DNA of 64,000 bases from Pelagibacterium sediminicola (GTDB taxonomy: Bacteria; Pseudomonadota; Alphaproteobacteria; Rhizobiales; Devosiaceae). Below the pieces are notes generated by a model. It made no database searches, was not told the origin of the DNA, and saw only the letters and a list, made by a program, of their open reading frames with translations. The first letter of the stretch is position 1; the number at the start of each line of letters is the position of its first letter. This document shows positions 28,598 through 39,342 of the stretch, piece after piece. Where the stretch lies: the NCBI RefSeq assembly GCF_003390885.1, contig NZ_QMEL01000003.1:62001-126000 (forward strand), written 5' to 3'. The translations under genes were made by a program, and so were the position numbers.

Positions 28598-29788
28598 TCA
28601 ATCGCTCCGGGGCAATTCGATGGTGGCGATCGCGTGGGCGGCGATGCCTTCCTCCCGGCCTATGAAGCCCAGACGCTCGGATGTGGTTGCCTTGACGGCG
28701 ACGCGGGAAGGGGAGATCGAGACGATTTCGGCGATGCGGGTGCGCATGCTTTCGACGTGCGGGCCGATCCTTGGATGCTCGCAGACGATGGTGGTGTCCA
28801 GATGAACGATCCGCCCGCCGCGCTGGTGGACGAGCCCGGCGGCGTGTTCGAGGAAAATAGACGAATCCGCGCCTTTCCATTGCATGTCGGAAGGCGGGAA
28901 GTGTTTGCCGATATCGCCATCGGCCAGCGCGCCGTAAAGCGCATCCGACAGCGCATGGAGCACGACATCGGCGTCCGAATGACCCTTGAGCCTGGCGGTG
29001 TGGGGGATTTTGATATTGCCGAGGATCACGTGGTCGCCGTCCTCGAAGGCATGGACGTCGTAACCGAGCCCGGTGCGGGTTTCCATCGGTGTCTCTCCCT
29101 CGATCATGCGTTCGGCGCGGGCAAAGTCCTGGGCCAGCGTAATCTTGATGTTGCGCGTGCTGCCCTCGGCCAGCGCGACCCGCAGGTGCGCCCATTCGGC
29201 GATGGCAGCATCGTCGGTAAAGCTGTCGGAATATGCGATGGCACGGCGATGGGCGTCGTAGATGGCGCCGAACCGGAAGCCCTGTGGGGTCTGGGCGGCG
29301 AAGAGCTGGGTGCGGTCCTCGGTGCCGCCAACGGTCTTGCCGTCGAGCGAGCGCTTGATCGTATCGGTGACCAGCGTTACGGGCAGGGCGCCATCGGCAT
29401 CATCGAGCGCGGCTATGACGTTGGCGATAACGTCCGGCTCGATGAAAGGCCGGGCCCCGTCATGGATGAGTACGATGTCGGGCGGGTCTGACGCAAGTGC
29501 ATCCAAGCCGGCGAGCGTCGAACTCTGCCGGGTGCCGCCGCCGGTGACTGGCGGCATGAGACGGGGGTGAGCAAGCCCCAGACTTGCGTACTGGCTGGCA
29601 TGGTCCGCGCCAATGACGGGCAGGACCCGCTCGATCCGGTCCTGCGCCAGAAAGCCCGAAAGCGTCCGGGCCAGCACCGGTTGGCCTGCCAGCGGGCGGT
29701 ATTGCTTGGGCACCGTATCGGCGCCGGCCGCGCGCTCGCCCTTGCCGCCCGCGACGACGACCACTGCTATCCGGGGGTGATCTGCCAT
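28598..29788 (-). CDS. ispDF: Bifunctional IspD-IspF enzyme of the MEP isoprenoid pathway
   Basis: One 396-residue chain with two domains. Residues about 1-225 are IspD (cytidylyltransferase; VVVVAGGKGERAAGADTVPKQYRPL, and FIEPDVI), and residues about 235-396 are IspF (2-C-methylerythritol 2,4-cyclodiphosphate synthase; TGLGYDVHAFE with Asp/His zinc ligands, and KGHSDADVVLHALSDALYGALADGDIGKHFP). The fusion is typical of alphaproteobacteria and skips the intervening IspE step, which must be encoded elsewhere. The ATG at 29788 begins directly before the nucleotide-binding loop; longer in-frame extensions are not conserved. Divergent from dusB. Confidence 0.95.
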   Translation of the reverse strand: MADHPRIAVVVVAGGKGERAAGADTVPKQYRPLAGQPVLARTLSGFLAQDRIERVLPVIGADHASQYASLGLAHPRLMPPVTGGGTRQSSTLAGLDALASDPPDIVLIHDGARPFIEPDVIANVIAALDDADGALPVTLVTDTIKRSLDGKTVGGTEDRTQLFAAQTPQGFRFGAIYDAHRRAIAYSDSFTDDAAIAEWAHLRVALAEGSTRNIKITLAQDFARAERMIEGETPMETRTGLGYDVHAFEDGDHVILGNIKIPHTARLKGHSDADVVLHALSDALYGALADGDIGKHFPPSDMQWKGADSSIFLEHAAGLVHQRGGRIVHLDTTIVCEHPRIGPHVESMRTRIAEIVSISPSRVAVKATTSERLGFIGREEGIAAHAIATIELPRSD

Positions 29789-30008
29789 GATGATCCGAAA
29801 TCCGATTGAGGCCGGATGGGTTCCGGCATGTTCCCCATCCGATACATCGGGGCGCGCAGGATTGCAAAGCGCGCAAAATCGAAGCGTTTTGGAAAAGCCC
29901 GGAGTGACGGATTCTAGCAAACTTATCCTCGAATTGGCATTGAAACGGATCATGAATTGACTAATCTATCGTCAAACCTACCCCGCTGTTCAGTTTTGAG
30001 GCATTGGC

Positions 30009-31007
30009 TTGGCGCAGTTTGCCTGCGGAATAAGCATCGAGAGTGTAAATCTGCCCAACCGCGCGTTCCTTGCGCCGATGGCCGGGATCACCGACCGGCC
30101 CATGCGCGAGATCGCCGCCCGGTTCGGGGCTGGGATGGTCGTGTCCGAAATGATCGCCAGCGAGGCGCTGACGACGGGGCAGGACGACATGGTGCGCCGC
30201 ACCGCCGCGAGCGAAGGACTGCCGCATGTGGTGCAGCTCGCCGGATGCGAGGCGAAATGGCTGGTGCGGGGCGTCGAGATCGCCGAGGACGCCGGGGCCG
30301 ACATGATCGACCTCAATCTGGGCTGTCCCTCCAAGCGCGTCACCAACGGGTTCGCCGGTTCGGCGCTGATGCGAGTGCCCGATGTGGCGCTGCGGCTGAT
30401 CGAGGCAACCGTCAAGGCGACCAGCCTGCCGGTGACCGTCAAGATGCGGCTGGGCTGGGACGATGACAACCTCAATGCGCCCCAGATCGCAAAATCCGCG
30501 GAAGAGGCGGGCGCGCGCATGGTGACGGTCCATGGCCGCACGCGCCAGCAATTCTACAAGGGCGAGGCGCGCTGGGAACCGGTGCGCGCCGTGAGGGACG
30601 CGGTGTCGATCCCGCTGGTGATCAATGGCGATATCACCGATATCGAACGGGCCGAGGCGGCACTCGAAGCCTCGGGCGCCGATGCGGTGATGATCGGGCG
30701 CGGCGCGCAGGGCCGGCCATGGATCGTCGGGCAGATCGGCGCGGCGCTTGCTGGCGGAAAGATGATCGATGCGCCGCAGGGGCAGGCCTTGATCGAACTG
30801 GTTTCGGCCCATTATGAGGCGATGCTGGACGAATACGGGGCCGAACTCGGCGTGCGCGTGGCGCGAAAGCATATCGGGTGGTATCTTGATATGGTTGGCG
30901 TAACAGGGGGTGCGGCGCGCAAGGCGCTGCTCACCAATAACGAGCCGTCCGAGGTGCTGGCTGCCCTGCCGCAAATGCTGGGCGCACCAGTGAGCGAAGC
31001 GGCATGA
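30009..31007 (+). CDS. dusB: tRNA-dihydrouridine synthase DusB
   Basis: FMN enzyme that reduces uridines in the tRNA D-loop. 332 residues from a TTG with GAGG 7 bases ahead. The TIM barrel carries [14 protein letters not shown] (about 21-34), [21 protein letters not shown] with the catalytic cysteine, [21 protein letters not shown] and [17 protein letters not shown]. It directly precedes ntrB with a four-base overlap (ATGA), the classic dusB(nifR3)-ntrB-ntrC operon of Rhizobiales, where dusB expression is tied to nitrogen regulation. Confidence 0.95.
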   Translation: MAQFACGISIESVNLPNRAFLAPMAGITDRPMREIAARFGAGMVVSEMIASEALTTGQDDMVRRTAASEGLPHVVQLAGCEAKWLVRGVEIAEDAGADMIDLNLGCPSKRVTNGFAGSALMRVPDVALRLIEATVKATSLPVTVKMRLGWDDDNLNAPQIAKSAEEAGARMVTVHGRTRQQFYKGEARWEPVRAVRDAVSIPLVINGDITDIERAEAALEASGADAVMIGRGAQGRPWIVGQIGAALAGGKMIDAPQGQALIELVSAHYEAMLDEYGAELGVRVARKHIGWYLDMVGVTGGAARKALLTNNEPSEVLAALPQMLGAPVSEAA

Positions 31008-32137
31008 GCAGCGTCGTGTCAGCCGATTTTCATGCCGCTATTCTCCAGGCGCTGCCGCAGCCGGTGCTGGTGTGCGGCGGGGATGGCGCGATCGTTTTCG
31101 CCAATTATGCGGCGGAAACCTTTTTCCAGGCGTCCCAGAGCATTCTGGCGCGTCAGAAGCTTTCGGACTTCATCGCCTTCGATTCCCCGATCCTGAGCCT
31201 TATCGACAGTGTGCTGGCCCGGCAGGCTTCGATGATCGAATACCGCGTCCAGATTGGCACGTCGCGCATGAGCGAGGAAACGGTCGTTGACGTCTATGCC
31301 AGCCCGATTCCCGAACAGCCCGGCCATGTGACGCTGACCTTTCAGGAACGGACCATGGCCGACAAGATCGACCGGCAGCTGGTCTCGCGCGGGGCGGCAC
31401 GGTCGGTGACCGGGCTTGCCGCCATGCTGGCCCATGAGATCAAGAACCCGCTATCGGGCATCAGGGGCGCTTCGCAACTGCTCGAACAATCGGCGACCGG
31501 CGACGACCGCGCGCTGGCGCGGCTGATCAGGGATGAAACCGACCGCATTGTCGGGCTGGTGGACCGTATGGAAGTGTTCGGGGACGAACGGCCTGTCGAA
31601 CGCATGCCCGTAAATATTCATAGCGTTCTCGAGCGGGTCAAGCTGCTCGCGGCGAACGGCGTCGCCAGGGGCGTGAGCTTTTCCGAAGATTACGATCCGA
31701 GCCTGCCGCCCGTCGCCGGAGACCGTGATCAACTCATTCAGGTCTTCCTCAATCTCATCAAGAATGCGGCGGAAGCGCTTGAGAGAACAGCGAAACCAGA
31801 AATCAGGATAACGACGGCTTTTCGCCCCGGCATCCGCATTGCGCTCGCAGGTGTGGCGCAGCGCATTTCGCTGCCGCTTGAAATCCTCATCGAGGACAAC
31901 GGGCCGGGCGTGTCCGCCGACCTTCTGCCGTTCCTTTTCGATCCGTTCGTCACCACCAAGCTTTCAGGTTCGGGGCTGGGGCTCGCGCTCGTCGCCAAGA
32001 TCGTGGGCGATCATGGCGGGGTGATCGATTGCGAAAGTCGCCCCGGCCGCACCCGGTTCCGCGTCCTGTTGCCGGTGGCGCGGGACGGGGAAGGTTTTGA
32101 CGACGAGGATATCCCACTAACCGATAGCGCAGTCTAA
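31004..32137 (+). CDS. ntrB: Nitrogen regulation sensor histidine kinase NtrB
   Basis: Cytosolic kinase/phosphatase that phosphorylates NtrC under nitrogen limitation, under PII control. 377 residues without membrane helices: PAS-type sensor (about 10-105), DHp helix with H144 in [22 protein letters not shown], and ATPase domain with N-box [17 protein letters not shown] and [12 protein letters not shown]. Start overlaps dusB by four bases; ntrC follows after 3 bases. Confidence 0.95.
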   Translation: MSSVVSADFHAAILQALPQPVLVCGGDGAIVFANYAAETFFQASQSILARQKLSDFIAFDSPILSLIDSVLARQASMIEYRVQIGTSRMSEETVVDVYASPIPEQPGHVTLTFQERTMADKIDRQLVSRGAARSVTGLAAMLAHEIKNPLSGIRGASQLLEQSATGDDRALARLIRDETDRIVGLVDRMEVFGDERPVERMPVNIHSVLERVKLLAANGVARGVSFSEDYDPSLPPVAGDRDQLIQVFLNLIKNAAEALERTAKPEIRITTAFRPGIRIALAGVAQRISLPLEILIEDNGPGVSADLLPFLFDPFVTTKLSGSGLGLALVAKIVGDHGGVIDCESRPGRTRFRVLLPVARDGEGFDDEDIPLTDSAV

Positions 32138-32140
32138 GCC

Positions 32141-33592
32141 ATGCCAGGTCAAACCATTCTTCTTGTAGACGATGACGCCGCCATTCGCATGGTGCTCAAC
32201 CAGGCCCTGTCGCGGGCCGGTTACGAGGTGCGGCCCACGGGCAATATCTCGACCATGTGGAATATGGTCACGCGCGGAGAGGGGGACCTGCTCGTTACCG
32301 ATGTTTCCATGCCGGATGGCAATGCGTTCGACGTGATGCCAAAGATCAGGAAGCTGCGCCCTGAACTGCCGATTGTCGTGATGAGCGCGCAGAACACCTT
32401 CATGACGGCGATCAGGGCCTCGGAACTGGGCGCCTATGAATACCTGCCCAAGCCCTTCGATATTACCGAGGTGCTGGCGGTCGTGGGACGCGCGCTTGCC
32501 GAGGCAAGGCGTCCGGCCGATGCGGAGCGGCGCGCCGAAGAAACCGAGAACATGCCGCTGGTGGGGCGTTCGGCGGCCATGCAGGACATTTACCGTGCAC
32601 TGGCGCGGCTGATGCAGACCGATCTCACGGTGATGATCACCGGGGAGAGCGGGACGGGCAAGGAACTGGTGGCCCGAGCCCTGCACAATTTCGGCAAGCG
32701 CAAGAACGGTCCGTTTGTTGCGATCAACATGGCGGCGATCCCGCGCGATCTGATCGAAGCCGAACTGTTCGGGCACGAAAAGGGGGCGTTTACGGGTGCC
32801 ACCTCGCGATCCTCGGGGCGCTTCGAGCAGGCCGAGGGCGGCACGCTGTTCCTCGATGAGATCGGCGACATGCCCATGGACGCCCAGACGCGGCTGCTGC
32901 GGGTGCTGCAGGAGGGTGAATACACGATGGTCGGGGGGCGGACCCCGATCCGGACCGATGTGCGGATCGTCGCGGCGACGCACCGCGACCTCGGCCAGTT
33001 GATCCGGCAGGGTCTGTTCCGCGAGGACCTCTTTTATCGACTCAATGTCGTCCCCATCCGCCTGCCGCCGCTGCGCGAACGCATCGATGACGTGCCCGAC
33101 CTCGCCACGAGCTTTCTCAAGGACGCCCAGCGGGAAGGGGAGCCGTTGAAAATTATTTCAGGCGATGCGCTCAAGCTCATGCAGCAATATAGCTGGCCCG
33201 GAAACGTGCGCGAACTGGAAAACCTCGTACGGCGGCTTGCAGCGCTTTATGCCGACGAGACCATTTCCGCCGAGATCGTCCAGAACGAGCTCAACCTTGC
33301 CGATCGCACGGGGTTTTCGGCGCAGGCGGCGGGCGTGGCGGACGTAACGACCGCCATCGAGACCGAACTGGCCCGGCTTTTCGCCGAGTACGAGCCCAAC
33401 CTGCCGCCGCCGGGCGTCTATCAGCGTGTGATCGACAAGGTAGAGGTGCCGCTGATCTCGATGGTGCTGAACGCCTGCGGTGGCAACCAGATCAAGGCGG
33501 CCGAATTGCTGGGGCTCAATCGCAATACCCTGCGCAAGAAGATCCGCACGCACGGGATCGAAATCGTGAAGCACTCGCGGCAGTTGGGGTAG
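32141..33592 (+). CDS. ntrC: Nitrogen regulation response regulator NtrC
   Basis: Sigma54-dependent activator of nitrogen-assimilation genes. 483 residues: receiver domain with phospho-acceptor D54 ([11 protein letters not shown]) and acidic DDD at 10-12, AAA+ domain with Walker A GESGTGKE, an intact sigma54-contact loop GAFTGA (215-220), Walker [14 protein letters not shown], and a Fis-type helix-turn-helix at the end ([21 protein letters not shown]). It is the fully equipped counterpart to the degenerate NtrX 2.5 kb downstream. Confidence 0.96.
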   Translation: MPGQTILLVDDDAAIRMVLNQALSRAGYEVRPTGNISTMWNMVTRGEGDLLVTDVSMPDGNAFDVMPKIRKLRPELPIVVMSAQNTFMTAIRASELGAYEYLPKPFDITEVLAVVGRALAEARRPADAERRAEETENMPLVGRSAAMQDIYRALARLMQTDLTVMITGESGTGKELVARALHNFGKRKNGPFVAINMAAIPRDLIEAELFGHEKGAFTGATSRSSGRFEQAEGGTLFLDEIGDMPMDAQTRLLRVLQEGEYTMVGGRTPIRTDVRIVAATHRDLGQLIRQGLFREDLFYRLNVVPIRLPPLRERIDDVPDLATSFLKDAQREGEPLKIISGDALKLMQQYSWPGNVRELENLVRRLAALYADETISAEIVQNELNLADRTGFSAQAAGVADVTTAIETELARLFAEYEPNLPPPGVYQRVIDKVEVPLISMVLNACGGNQIKAAELLGLNRNTLRKKIRTHGIEIVKHSRQLG

Positions 33593-33769
33593 GGTCCAGA
33601 ATTCCGGTAACAGAGGCCGGGCCACTCCTCACTGTCACATTTCGGCAACAATTGTCTTGAACCAAGGGGCGAGTTGGGGGAGACTCGGGCCATCTCCCGG
33701 GATAAGGGGCGTTATCTTCATCGGGAACGCCTTAGGGTCAGGACCTCGAAAGCGAGTTGGGTTGCAACA

Positions 33770-36088
33770 ATGACGGATACTCCGCCCGTTGACGGCGCCC
33801 GGACACGCCCGCCGCCCAAGAGCCCGTTGTTCCAGAACAACCGGCTGATCCGGACCATCGGCTTTGTCGTGGTGCTGATCTCGGTCATCGTTGCCTCGGG
33901 CTCGTTCCTCATCATGAGCGGGGCGACGCGGGTTGAGCCGAGCCCGGACGTCTGGACGTGGATCTGGATCGCCAACGCGATCCTGATTCTGCTGGTCATC
34001 GCGCTGGTCCTGACCGAACTGGTGATGCTGCTCCAGTCGCGGCTGCAAAGGCAGGCCGGCGCGCGCCTTCAGACGCGCATCGTGGGGATGATCGCCATCA
34101 TCGCCGCGGCGCCTGCCTTCATCGTGGCGGTCGTTGCTACCATCGCGCTCAATCAGGGGCTCGACCAGTGGTTCTCCGAGCGCACCCGCTCGATGGTGGA
34201 AAGCTCACGGCTGGTTGCGCGGTCCTACATGCTCGAACACGCGCAGGTACTGCGCGGCGACATCATCTGGATCGCCGAGGAACTGGAGGCAACGCGCGAC
34301 ACCTATATAACCGATCCGCCGCGCTTTCAGCGTATCCTCACGGCGCTGGCGACGACGCGCTCGCTGCCTCTCACCGCGGTGGTCAACAGGGCCGGTGAAA
34401 CGGTTATGCGCGCGCAGATCAACGTCCAGGGCGCCATGCCGCGCGTGCCCGACGGCGTGCTGGATCTGGCCGGGGAAGGGACGCCGACACCGATTTCGCC
34501 CGGCGCGAGCAATCTGGTGGGCGCGGTCGTCAAGCTGCGCGGCTATGCGGACCTCTATCTGTTCGTTGCGCGCCCGGTCGACCCAGAAGTGCTCGAATAT
34601 GTGCGGCTGACCGACGAGAACATCACCGAATACCGGCTCTACGATTCCAACAGGCTGGTCTTCCAGATCACCTTCACGCTCATGTATGTGGGCGTCGCGT
34701 TCGTGTTCCTGCTCGCAGCGCTCTGGACCGGGATCGCGCTGGCCAATGGTCTCGTCGATCCCATCCGCAACCTGATGATCGCCTCGAACCGCGTGTCGAG
34801 TGGGGATCTCGACGTGCAACTGCCGGTGCCCGAGCGGCGGGGGGATCTGCATGACCTCGCGGTACGGTTCAACAAGATGACCCAGCAATTGCGCTCCCAG
34901 CACGCCGCGTTGCGGGCCGCCAGCCGCACCAACGAGCAGCGGCGCCAGTTCACCGAAGCAGTCGTGGAGGGCGTTTCGGCGGGGATCATCGGGCTCGATG
35001 CGTTCGGGCGCATAACGCTGGTCAATTCGCGGGCCTGCGCCGCTCTTGGGCAGGACGAACTGGACCTGATGGATCAGGAACTCGCCAGCATCGCACCCGC
35101 GCTCGCCCCGATCATGGAGCGGGCGCAATCTGCGCGGCGAGGCAGGGTGCAGGACCAGATTCAACTCTCGACCGGGTTCGATCGCCGAACCTATCAGGTG
35201 CGGTTGACGCGTGAGGGGACAATAACCGAATCCAAGGGGTTCGTCATCACGCTCGACGATATCACCGAACTGGTCGCCGCCCAGCGCAACAGCGCCTGGG
35301 CGGACGTGGCGCGCCGCATCGCCCACGAGATCAAGAACCCGCTGACGCCCATCCAGCTTTCCGCCGAACGCCTGCGCCGCCGCTACGCCAACAAGCTGGT
35401 GGACGATTTCGAGGTGTTCGACAAGTGCATCTCGACCATCGTGCGGCAGGTGGGCGATATCGGGCGGATGGTGGATGAATTCTCGTCCTTTGCCCGCATG
35501 CCGACCGCCGCGATCGCGCGGGCCGACCTCTCCGATACCATCCGGCAGGCGGTGTTCCTTGAAAGCGTGCGGTTGCCCGAAGTGAACATCAGGGCCGAGT
35601 TGCCGGACGACCCGCTTTATGCGCAGTTCGACACGCGACTGATCTCGCAGGCGCTCACGAACCTTATAAAGAACGCCGTGGAAGCCATTGAAAATGTGGG
35701 TGTAACTGAAATAGATAATCCCGAAGTCATTGTGTCGGCCGAAAAGGTGGGCGATGAGATCGTCATCTCGGTAAGCGACAATGGCAAGGGCTGGCCGGAC
35801 GAGAACCGCCACCAGCTTCTCGAACCCTACATGACCACGCGGGAAAAAGGCACGGGGCTCGGCCTTGCAATTGTCGCAAAGATCATTGAGCAGCACGGCG
35901 GCAGGATCGACCTTCGCGACGCGGCCCCCGACGGAAACGGCCGCATCGGTGCGTGTTTTGCATTCACGCTTCCGTTGCATGAAGGTGCGAGATCGCCCCG
36001 CGAACCCCTGGCCCAAGCCGACACGGCCCGGCCCGGCAATCCCGATCAAAAGGAGGCATCGCGCGTTTCTGCGATGGCAGCGAAGTAA
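33770..36088 (+). CDS. ntrY: Membrane-bound nitrogen sensor histidine kinase NtrY
   Basis: 772-residue sensor kinase paired with NtrX. Topology: two helices near 28-50 and 70-92, a third at about 105-127, a periplasmic region, a further helix near 300-322 followed by HAMP (NRVSSGDLDVQLPVPERRGDL), a PAS domain (about 395-490), DHp with H519 in [21 protein letters not shown], and a kinase domain with NLIKNAVEAI, DNGKG and GTGLGLAIVAKI. The ATG at 33770 is preferred over a start at 33674 because the latter adds a basic leader not seen in homologues. Its stop overlaps ntrX (TAATG). Proposed inputs in relatives are extracellular nitrogen and redox status. Confidence 0.93.
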   Translation: MTDTPPVDGARTRPPPKSPLFQNNRLIRTIGFVVVLISVIVASGSFLIMSGATRVEPSPDVWTWIWIANAILILLVIALVLTELVMLLQSRLQRQAGARLQTRIVGMIAIIAAAPAFIVAVVATIALNQGLDQWFSERTRSMVESSRLVARSYMLEHAQVLRGDIIWIAEELEATRDTYITDPPRFQRILTALATTRSLPLTAVVNRAGETVMRAQINVQGAMPRVPDGVLDLAGEGTPTPISPGASNLVGAVVKLRGYADLYLFVARPVDPEVLEYVRLTDENITEYRLYDSNRLVFQITFTLMYVGVAFVFLLAALWTGIALANGLVDPIRNLMIASNRVSSGDLDVQLPVPERRGDLHDLAVRFNKMTQQLRSQHAALRAASRTNEQRRQFTEAVVEGVSAGIIGLDAFGRITLVNSRACAALGQDELDLMDQELASIAPALAPIMERAQSARRGRVQDQIQLSTGFDRRTYQVRLTREGTITESKGFVITLDDITELVAAQRNSAWADVARRIAHEIKNPLTPIQLSAERLRRRYANKLVDDFEVFDKCISTIVRQVGDIGRMVDEFSSFARMPTAAIARADLSDTIRQAVFLESVRLPEVNIRAELPDDPLYAQFDTRLISQALTNLIKNAVEAIENVGVTEIDNPEVIVSAEKVGDEIVISVSDNGKGWPDENRHQLLEPYMTTREKGTGLGLAIVAKIIEQHGGRIDLRDAAPDGNGRIGACFAFTLPLHEGARSPREPLAQADTARPGNPDQKEASRVSAMAAK

Positions 36089-37467
36089 TGGCCCGTGACA
36101 TATTGATCGTCGACGACGAGGAAGACATTCGCGACCTGATCGCCGGGATTCTCGAGGACGAAGGCTATGAACCAAGGCAAGCGAGCGATGCCGATTCCGC
36201 ACTTGAGGAAATCGCCAGGCGCCGCCCCAATCTGGTCTTTCTCGACATCTGGATGCAGGGGTCGCGGCTCGACGGGCTGCAACTGCTCGACCTCCTGCAG
36301 GCCGACCATCCCGATCTGCCGGTGGTGATGATCTCGGGGCACGGCAATGTGGAGACGGCGGTTTCGGCCATCCGGCGCGGAGCTTACGACTATATCGAAA
36401 AGCCCTTCAAGATCGACCGGCTGCTGCTGATCACCCAGCGCGCCATCGAGGCCAGCAAGCTGCGCACCGAGGTCGCCGACCTCAAGGAGCGCACGGGGGG
36501 CGAGGAATCCGAGATTGCCGGGGTGTCCTCGGCCATCGCGCAGGTGCGCTCGCTGATCGAAAAATCGGCCGGCACGCGCTCACGCGTGTTCATTTCGGGC
36601 GGGGCGGGAACCGGCAAGGGCCTTTGCGCGCGGCTGCTGCATCTCAAGAGCCCGCGCGCCAACGGCCCATTCATCGAGATCAACGCCTCGCTCTATGCGC
36701 CCGACGAAATTCCTGGCGTGCTGTTCGGGCGGGAAACCCGCGATGCCTCGGGGTTGAGAACGGAAGTGGGCGCGCTCGAACGCGCTCATGGCGGCACGCT
36801 CTATCTTTCGGAAGTAACACAGCTTCCCGCCGATACACAGACGGCGTTGCTGCGTACGCTGGTCGAGAACAAGTTCACCCGCTTGGGCGGGGCCGGCCCC
36901 GTGCCGGTCGATGTGCGGATCATCTCGTCGAGCTCGCAGAACATCGCCGGGCTGATCGAGGCGGGGCAGTTCCGCTCCGACCTGTTTCACCGGCTTTCCG
37001 TCGTGCCGCTGCAATTGACGGCGCTGCGCGAACGGCGTGAGGACATCCCGGCGCTGATCGGGGTGTTCGTGGCCCAGCTTTCGCGGATGCACAATCTGCC
37101 GCGCTTCATTCTGGGCGAGGACGCGATTGCCGTTCTGCAGGGGCAGGACTGGCCGGGCAACGCCCGTCAGCTTCGCAATGCCATCGAGCGGCTGCTGATC
37201 CTGGTGCGCGACCATCGTCCCGAAGACGGGGTAATCACCGCCGCGATGCTGCCGCCCGACATCTCGGAAGTGCTGCCCACCATCGGGGATACGGACAGCT
37301 CGGCGCATCTGATGAGCCTGCCGCTGCGCGACGCCCGCGAGGTGTTCGAGCGGCAATATCTCATCGCCCAGATCGACCGGTTCGGGGGCAATATTTCCAA
37401 GACTGCCGAGTTCGTGGGCATGGAGCGCAGCGCATTGCACCGCAAGATCAAATCGCTGGGGCTATAG
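36088..37467 (+). CDS. ntrX: NtrX-type response regulator with degenerate AAA+ domain
   Basis: 459 residues: receiver domain (D53 in LVFLDIW), AAA+ domain, and a C-terminal Fis-type helix (NISKTAEFVGMERSALHRKIKSLGL). The AAA+ part is altered. Walker A reads GGAGTGKG (171-178) with Lys kept; where NtrC has the sigma54 loop GAFTGA this protein has a short LFGRETRDASGLRTEVGALE; and the Walker B Asp is replaced by Ser (LYLSEV, S241-E242). Loss of GAFTGA is known for alphaproteobacterial NtrX and implies regulation without sigma54; the Walker B change suggests weak or no ATP hydrolysis. TAATG overlap with ntrY. Confidence 0.93.
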   Translation: MARDILIVDDEEDIRDLIAGILEDEGYEPRQASDADSALEEIARRRPNLVFLDIWMQGSRLDGLQLLDLLQADHPDLPVVMISGHGNVETAVSAIRRGAYDYIEKPFKIDRLLLITQRAIEASKLRTEVADLKERTGGEESEIAGVSSAIAQVRSLIEKSAGTRSRVFISGGAGTGKGLCARLLHLKSPRANGPFIEINASLYAPDEIPGVLFGRETRDASGLRTEVGALERAHGGTLYLSEVTQLPADTQTALLRTLVENKFTRLGGAGPVPVDVRIISSSSQNIAGLIEAGQFRSDLFHRLSVVPLQLTALRERREDIPALIGVFVAQLSRMHNLPRFILGEDAIAVLQGQDWPGNARQLRNAIERLLILVRDHRPEDGVITAAMLPPDISEVLPTIGDTDSSAHLMSLPLRDAREVFERQYLIAQIDRFGGNISKTAEFVGMERSALHRKIKSLGL

Positions 37468-37563
37468 GCACGGCTCGCGAGTTGTGCAATAGTCGTGACC
37501 GCTGACACGAAAACGATAACGGGCAGGGCGGTATGGAGGCGGAATGCCTCAGGCGGTCATAAG

Positions 37564-37578
37564 CTTTGCCCGGCAAAG
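37564..37578. promoter_or_regulatory. Short palindrome in the hfq leader
   Basis: CTTTGCC-C-GGCAAAG, 13 bases before the hfq ATG and directly ahead of its GAGG ribosome site. Could form a small hairpin CTTTG/CAAAG in the leader. A speculative autoregulatory site. Confidence 0.3.
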
Positions 37579-37591
37579 AAGAGGCCGAGAA

Positions 37592-37834
37592 ATGCCCAGT
37601 GAAAAGGTGCAGAACCTGCAGGACTCCTTTCTCAATCACGTCCGCAAGCAGAAGGTGCCGGTGACGATTTTCCTCGTCAACGGCGTCAAGCTGCAGGGCG
37701 TCATCACCTGGTTTGATAATTTCTGTCTGCTGCTGCGCCGCGATGCGCAATCCCAACTCGTTTACAAGCATGCCATCTCCACGATCATGCCGGGCGCGCC
37801 GATCCAGCTCTTCGATCCCGAGAACGCCGATTGA
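37592..37834 (+). CDS. hfq: RNA chaperone Hfq
   Basis: Hexameric Sm-like chaperone that helps small RNAs pair with mRNAs. 80 residues, starting [27 protein letters not shown]; Sm1 is [27 protein letters not shown] and Sm2 is [15 protein letters not shown], with Q8/D9-type and Y-K-H residues of the proximal RNA site intact (QNLQD and YKHAIS). The C-terminal tail is very short, as in other alphaproteobacteria. The stop overlaps the TTG start of hflX (TTGA). Confidence 0.96.
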   Translation: MPSEKVQNLQDSFLNHVRKQKVPVTIFLVNGVKLQGVITWFDNFCLLLRRDAQSQLVYKHAISTIMPGAPIQLFDPENAD

Positions 37835-39180
37835 ACGATAACGACACCCGCGACACGGATGGGCTTGTGGATCACCGCAAGCTCAGGACGCGCGCCATGG
37901 CCGTCACCCCCGAGGTGCGGGGGCAGCGCTATGCCAGAACGGCAGAAGTGCGGCACGCCGAATTCATCGGCCTTGCTGCCGCGATCGATCTCGACCTTGT
38001 TCACGAGGAAATTCTATCCGTCCGGGAAATCAAGCCGGCGACCTATCTGGGCGGCGGACAGGTGGCGAGCCTTGCCGAACGGGCCGAGGCGGACGATATC
38101 GAGCTGCTACTCGTCGATGCGCCGCTCTCGCCCATCCAGCAGCGCAACCTCGAACGCGATACGGGCGTCAAGGTGCTCGACCGCACCGGGCTGATCCTCG
38201 AGATTTTCGGGGAACGTGCAGCAACCCGCGAAGGCGTGTTGCAGGTGGAACTTGCCCATCTCAACTACCAGAAGGGGCGGCTGGTGCGCTCCTGGACGCA
38301 TCTCGAGCGCCAGCGCGGCGGCAGCGGGTTCCTCGGCGGTCCAGGCGAAACCCAGATCGAATCCGACCGGCGGCAGATCCAGGACCGTATCCTCATCCTC
38401 GAGCGGCGGCTGGAAAAGGTGCGCCGCACGCGCCAGCTCCAGCGCGGCCCGCGCGAGACGGTGCCGTTTCCGGTCGTTGCGCTGGTCGGCTACACCAATG
38501 CGGGAAAATCAAGCCTTTTCAATGCGCTGACCGGCTCGGAGGTGATGGCCAAGGATCTGCTGTTTGCCACCCTCGACACCACCGTACGCAAAACGACTCT
38601 CCCGCATGGGCGCGACATTATCCTGTCCGATACGGTGGGCTTCATTTCCGACCTGCCCACCGATCTCGTCGCGGCCTTTCGGGGCACGTTGGAAGAAGTG
38701 ATCGACGCGCGGGTGATCCTGCATGTGCGGGACGTTTCGAGCCCCGACCATCCGGCCCAGGCCGCCGATGTGCTGGCGGTGCTCGCCGATCTCGGCGTCA
38801 ACGGGGAGACGACGCCGATCATCGAGGTCTGGAACAAGATCGACATGCTGGCGGACGATGCCGGGGGCAGGGGGCTGGCCGTAATCCAGCCGGCGGGCAA
38901 GGTCGCGGCGACGGTTGCGGTTTCGGCGGTGACAGGGGAGGGCATCCCCGCGCTGCGTGAGGCGATCGAAAAGGTTCTGTCGCAGGATGCACGGCGGTTC
39001 GCGGTGTCGGTGCCGCACAGCGCGAGCGCCGACACCGGCTGGCTCTACGCCAACGCCGAAGTGCTCGAACGCGGCGAGCCGGACGAGGCGGGCACGCGCT
39101 ATATCGTGCGCGTGCCCCCCCGGATGCGAGCGGAATTTCTCAGCCGTTTCGAGGGGCGGATCGAGGGGCTGGACGGTTAA
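37831..39180 (+). CDS. hflX: Ribosome-associated GTPase HflX
   Basis: GTPase that splits or rescues stalled ribosomes, notably after heat stress. 449 residues: HflX N-terminal domain with [35 protein letters not shown] and a glycine-rich [23 protein letters not shown] linker, then a TRAFAC GTPase domain with G1 [14 protein letters not shown] (about 223), G3 DTVGFI, and G4 NKID. Translation starts at TTG inside the hfq stop codon; the hfq-hflX pair is conserved across proteobacteria. A palindromic repeat follows the stop. Confidence 0.93.
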   Translation: MNDNDTRDTDGLVDHRKLRTRAMAVTPEVRGQRYARTAEVRHAEFIGLAAAIDLDLVHEEILSVREIKPATYLGGGQVASLAERAEADDIELLLVDAPLSPIQQRNLERDTGVKVLDRTGLILEIFGERAATREGVLQVELAHLNYQKGRLVRSWTHLERQRGGSGFLGGPGETQIESDRRQIQDRILILERRLEKVRRTRQLQRGPRETVPFPVVALVGYTNAGKSSLFNALTGSEVMAKDLLFATLDTTVRKTTLPHGRDIILSDTVGFISDLPTDLVAAFRGTLEEVIDARVILHVRDVSSPDHPAQAADVLAVLADLGVNGETTPIIEVWNKIDMLADDAGGRGLAVIQPAGKVAATVAVSAVTGEGIPALREAIEKVLSQDARRFAVSVPHSASADTGWLYANAEVLERGEPDEAGTRYIVRVPPRMRAEFLSRFEGRIEGLDG

Positions 39181-39210
39181 GCGGGCTGCGCCGGATGCGG
39201 GGGGATAAAC

Positions 39211-39320
39211 TGCACTGGATTCCGGCAATAAATGCCGGAATGACAATGGCGTGTTTTGCTGAAATCCATCCCCAACTCCGATGTCACCCCGGTATTCATT
39301 ACCGGGGTCCAGAGCGATCC
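39211..39320. repeat. Paired palindrome element, copy 2 (halves in reverse order)
   Basis: TTCCGGCA-ATAAA-TGCCGGAA (39220-39240) followed by TGACAATGG, ~35 bp of other DNA, then ATGTCA and CCCCGGTA-TTCAT-TACCGGGG (39287-39307) with GTCCAG. These are the right half and then the left half of the 12476-12583 element, so the outer edges have become inner edges. It lies between the convergent hflX and mazG. Confidence 0.8.
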
Positions 39321-39342
39321 TGCAGACTGGGCAGGTGGCTAC

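Noticed and set aside
34205-36202. 665-codon open frame antisense to ntrY
   Set aside because: Antisense shadow. The NtrY frame carries HAMP, PAS, histidine box and ATPase motifs in order.
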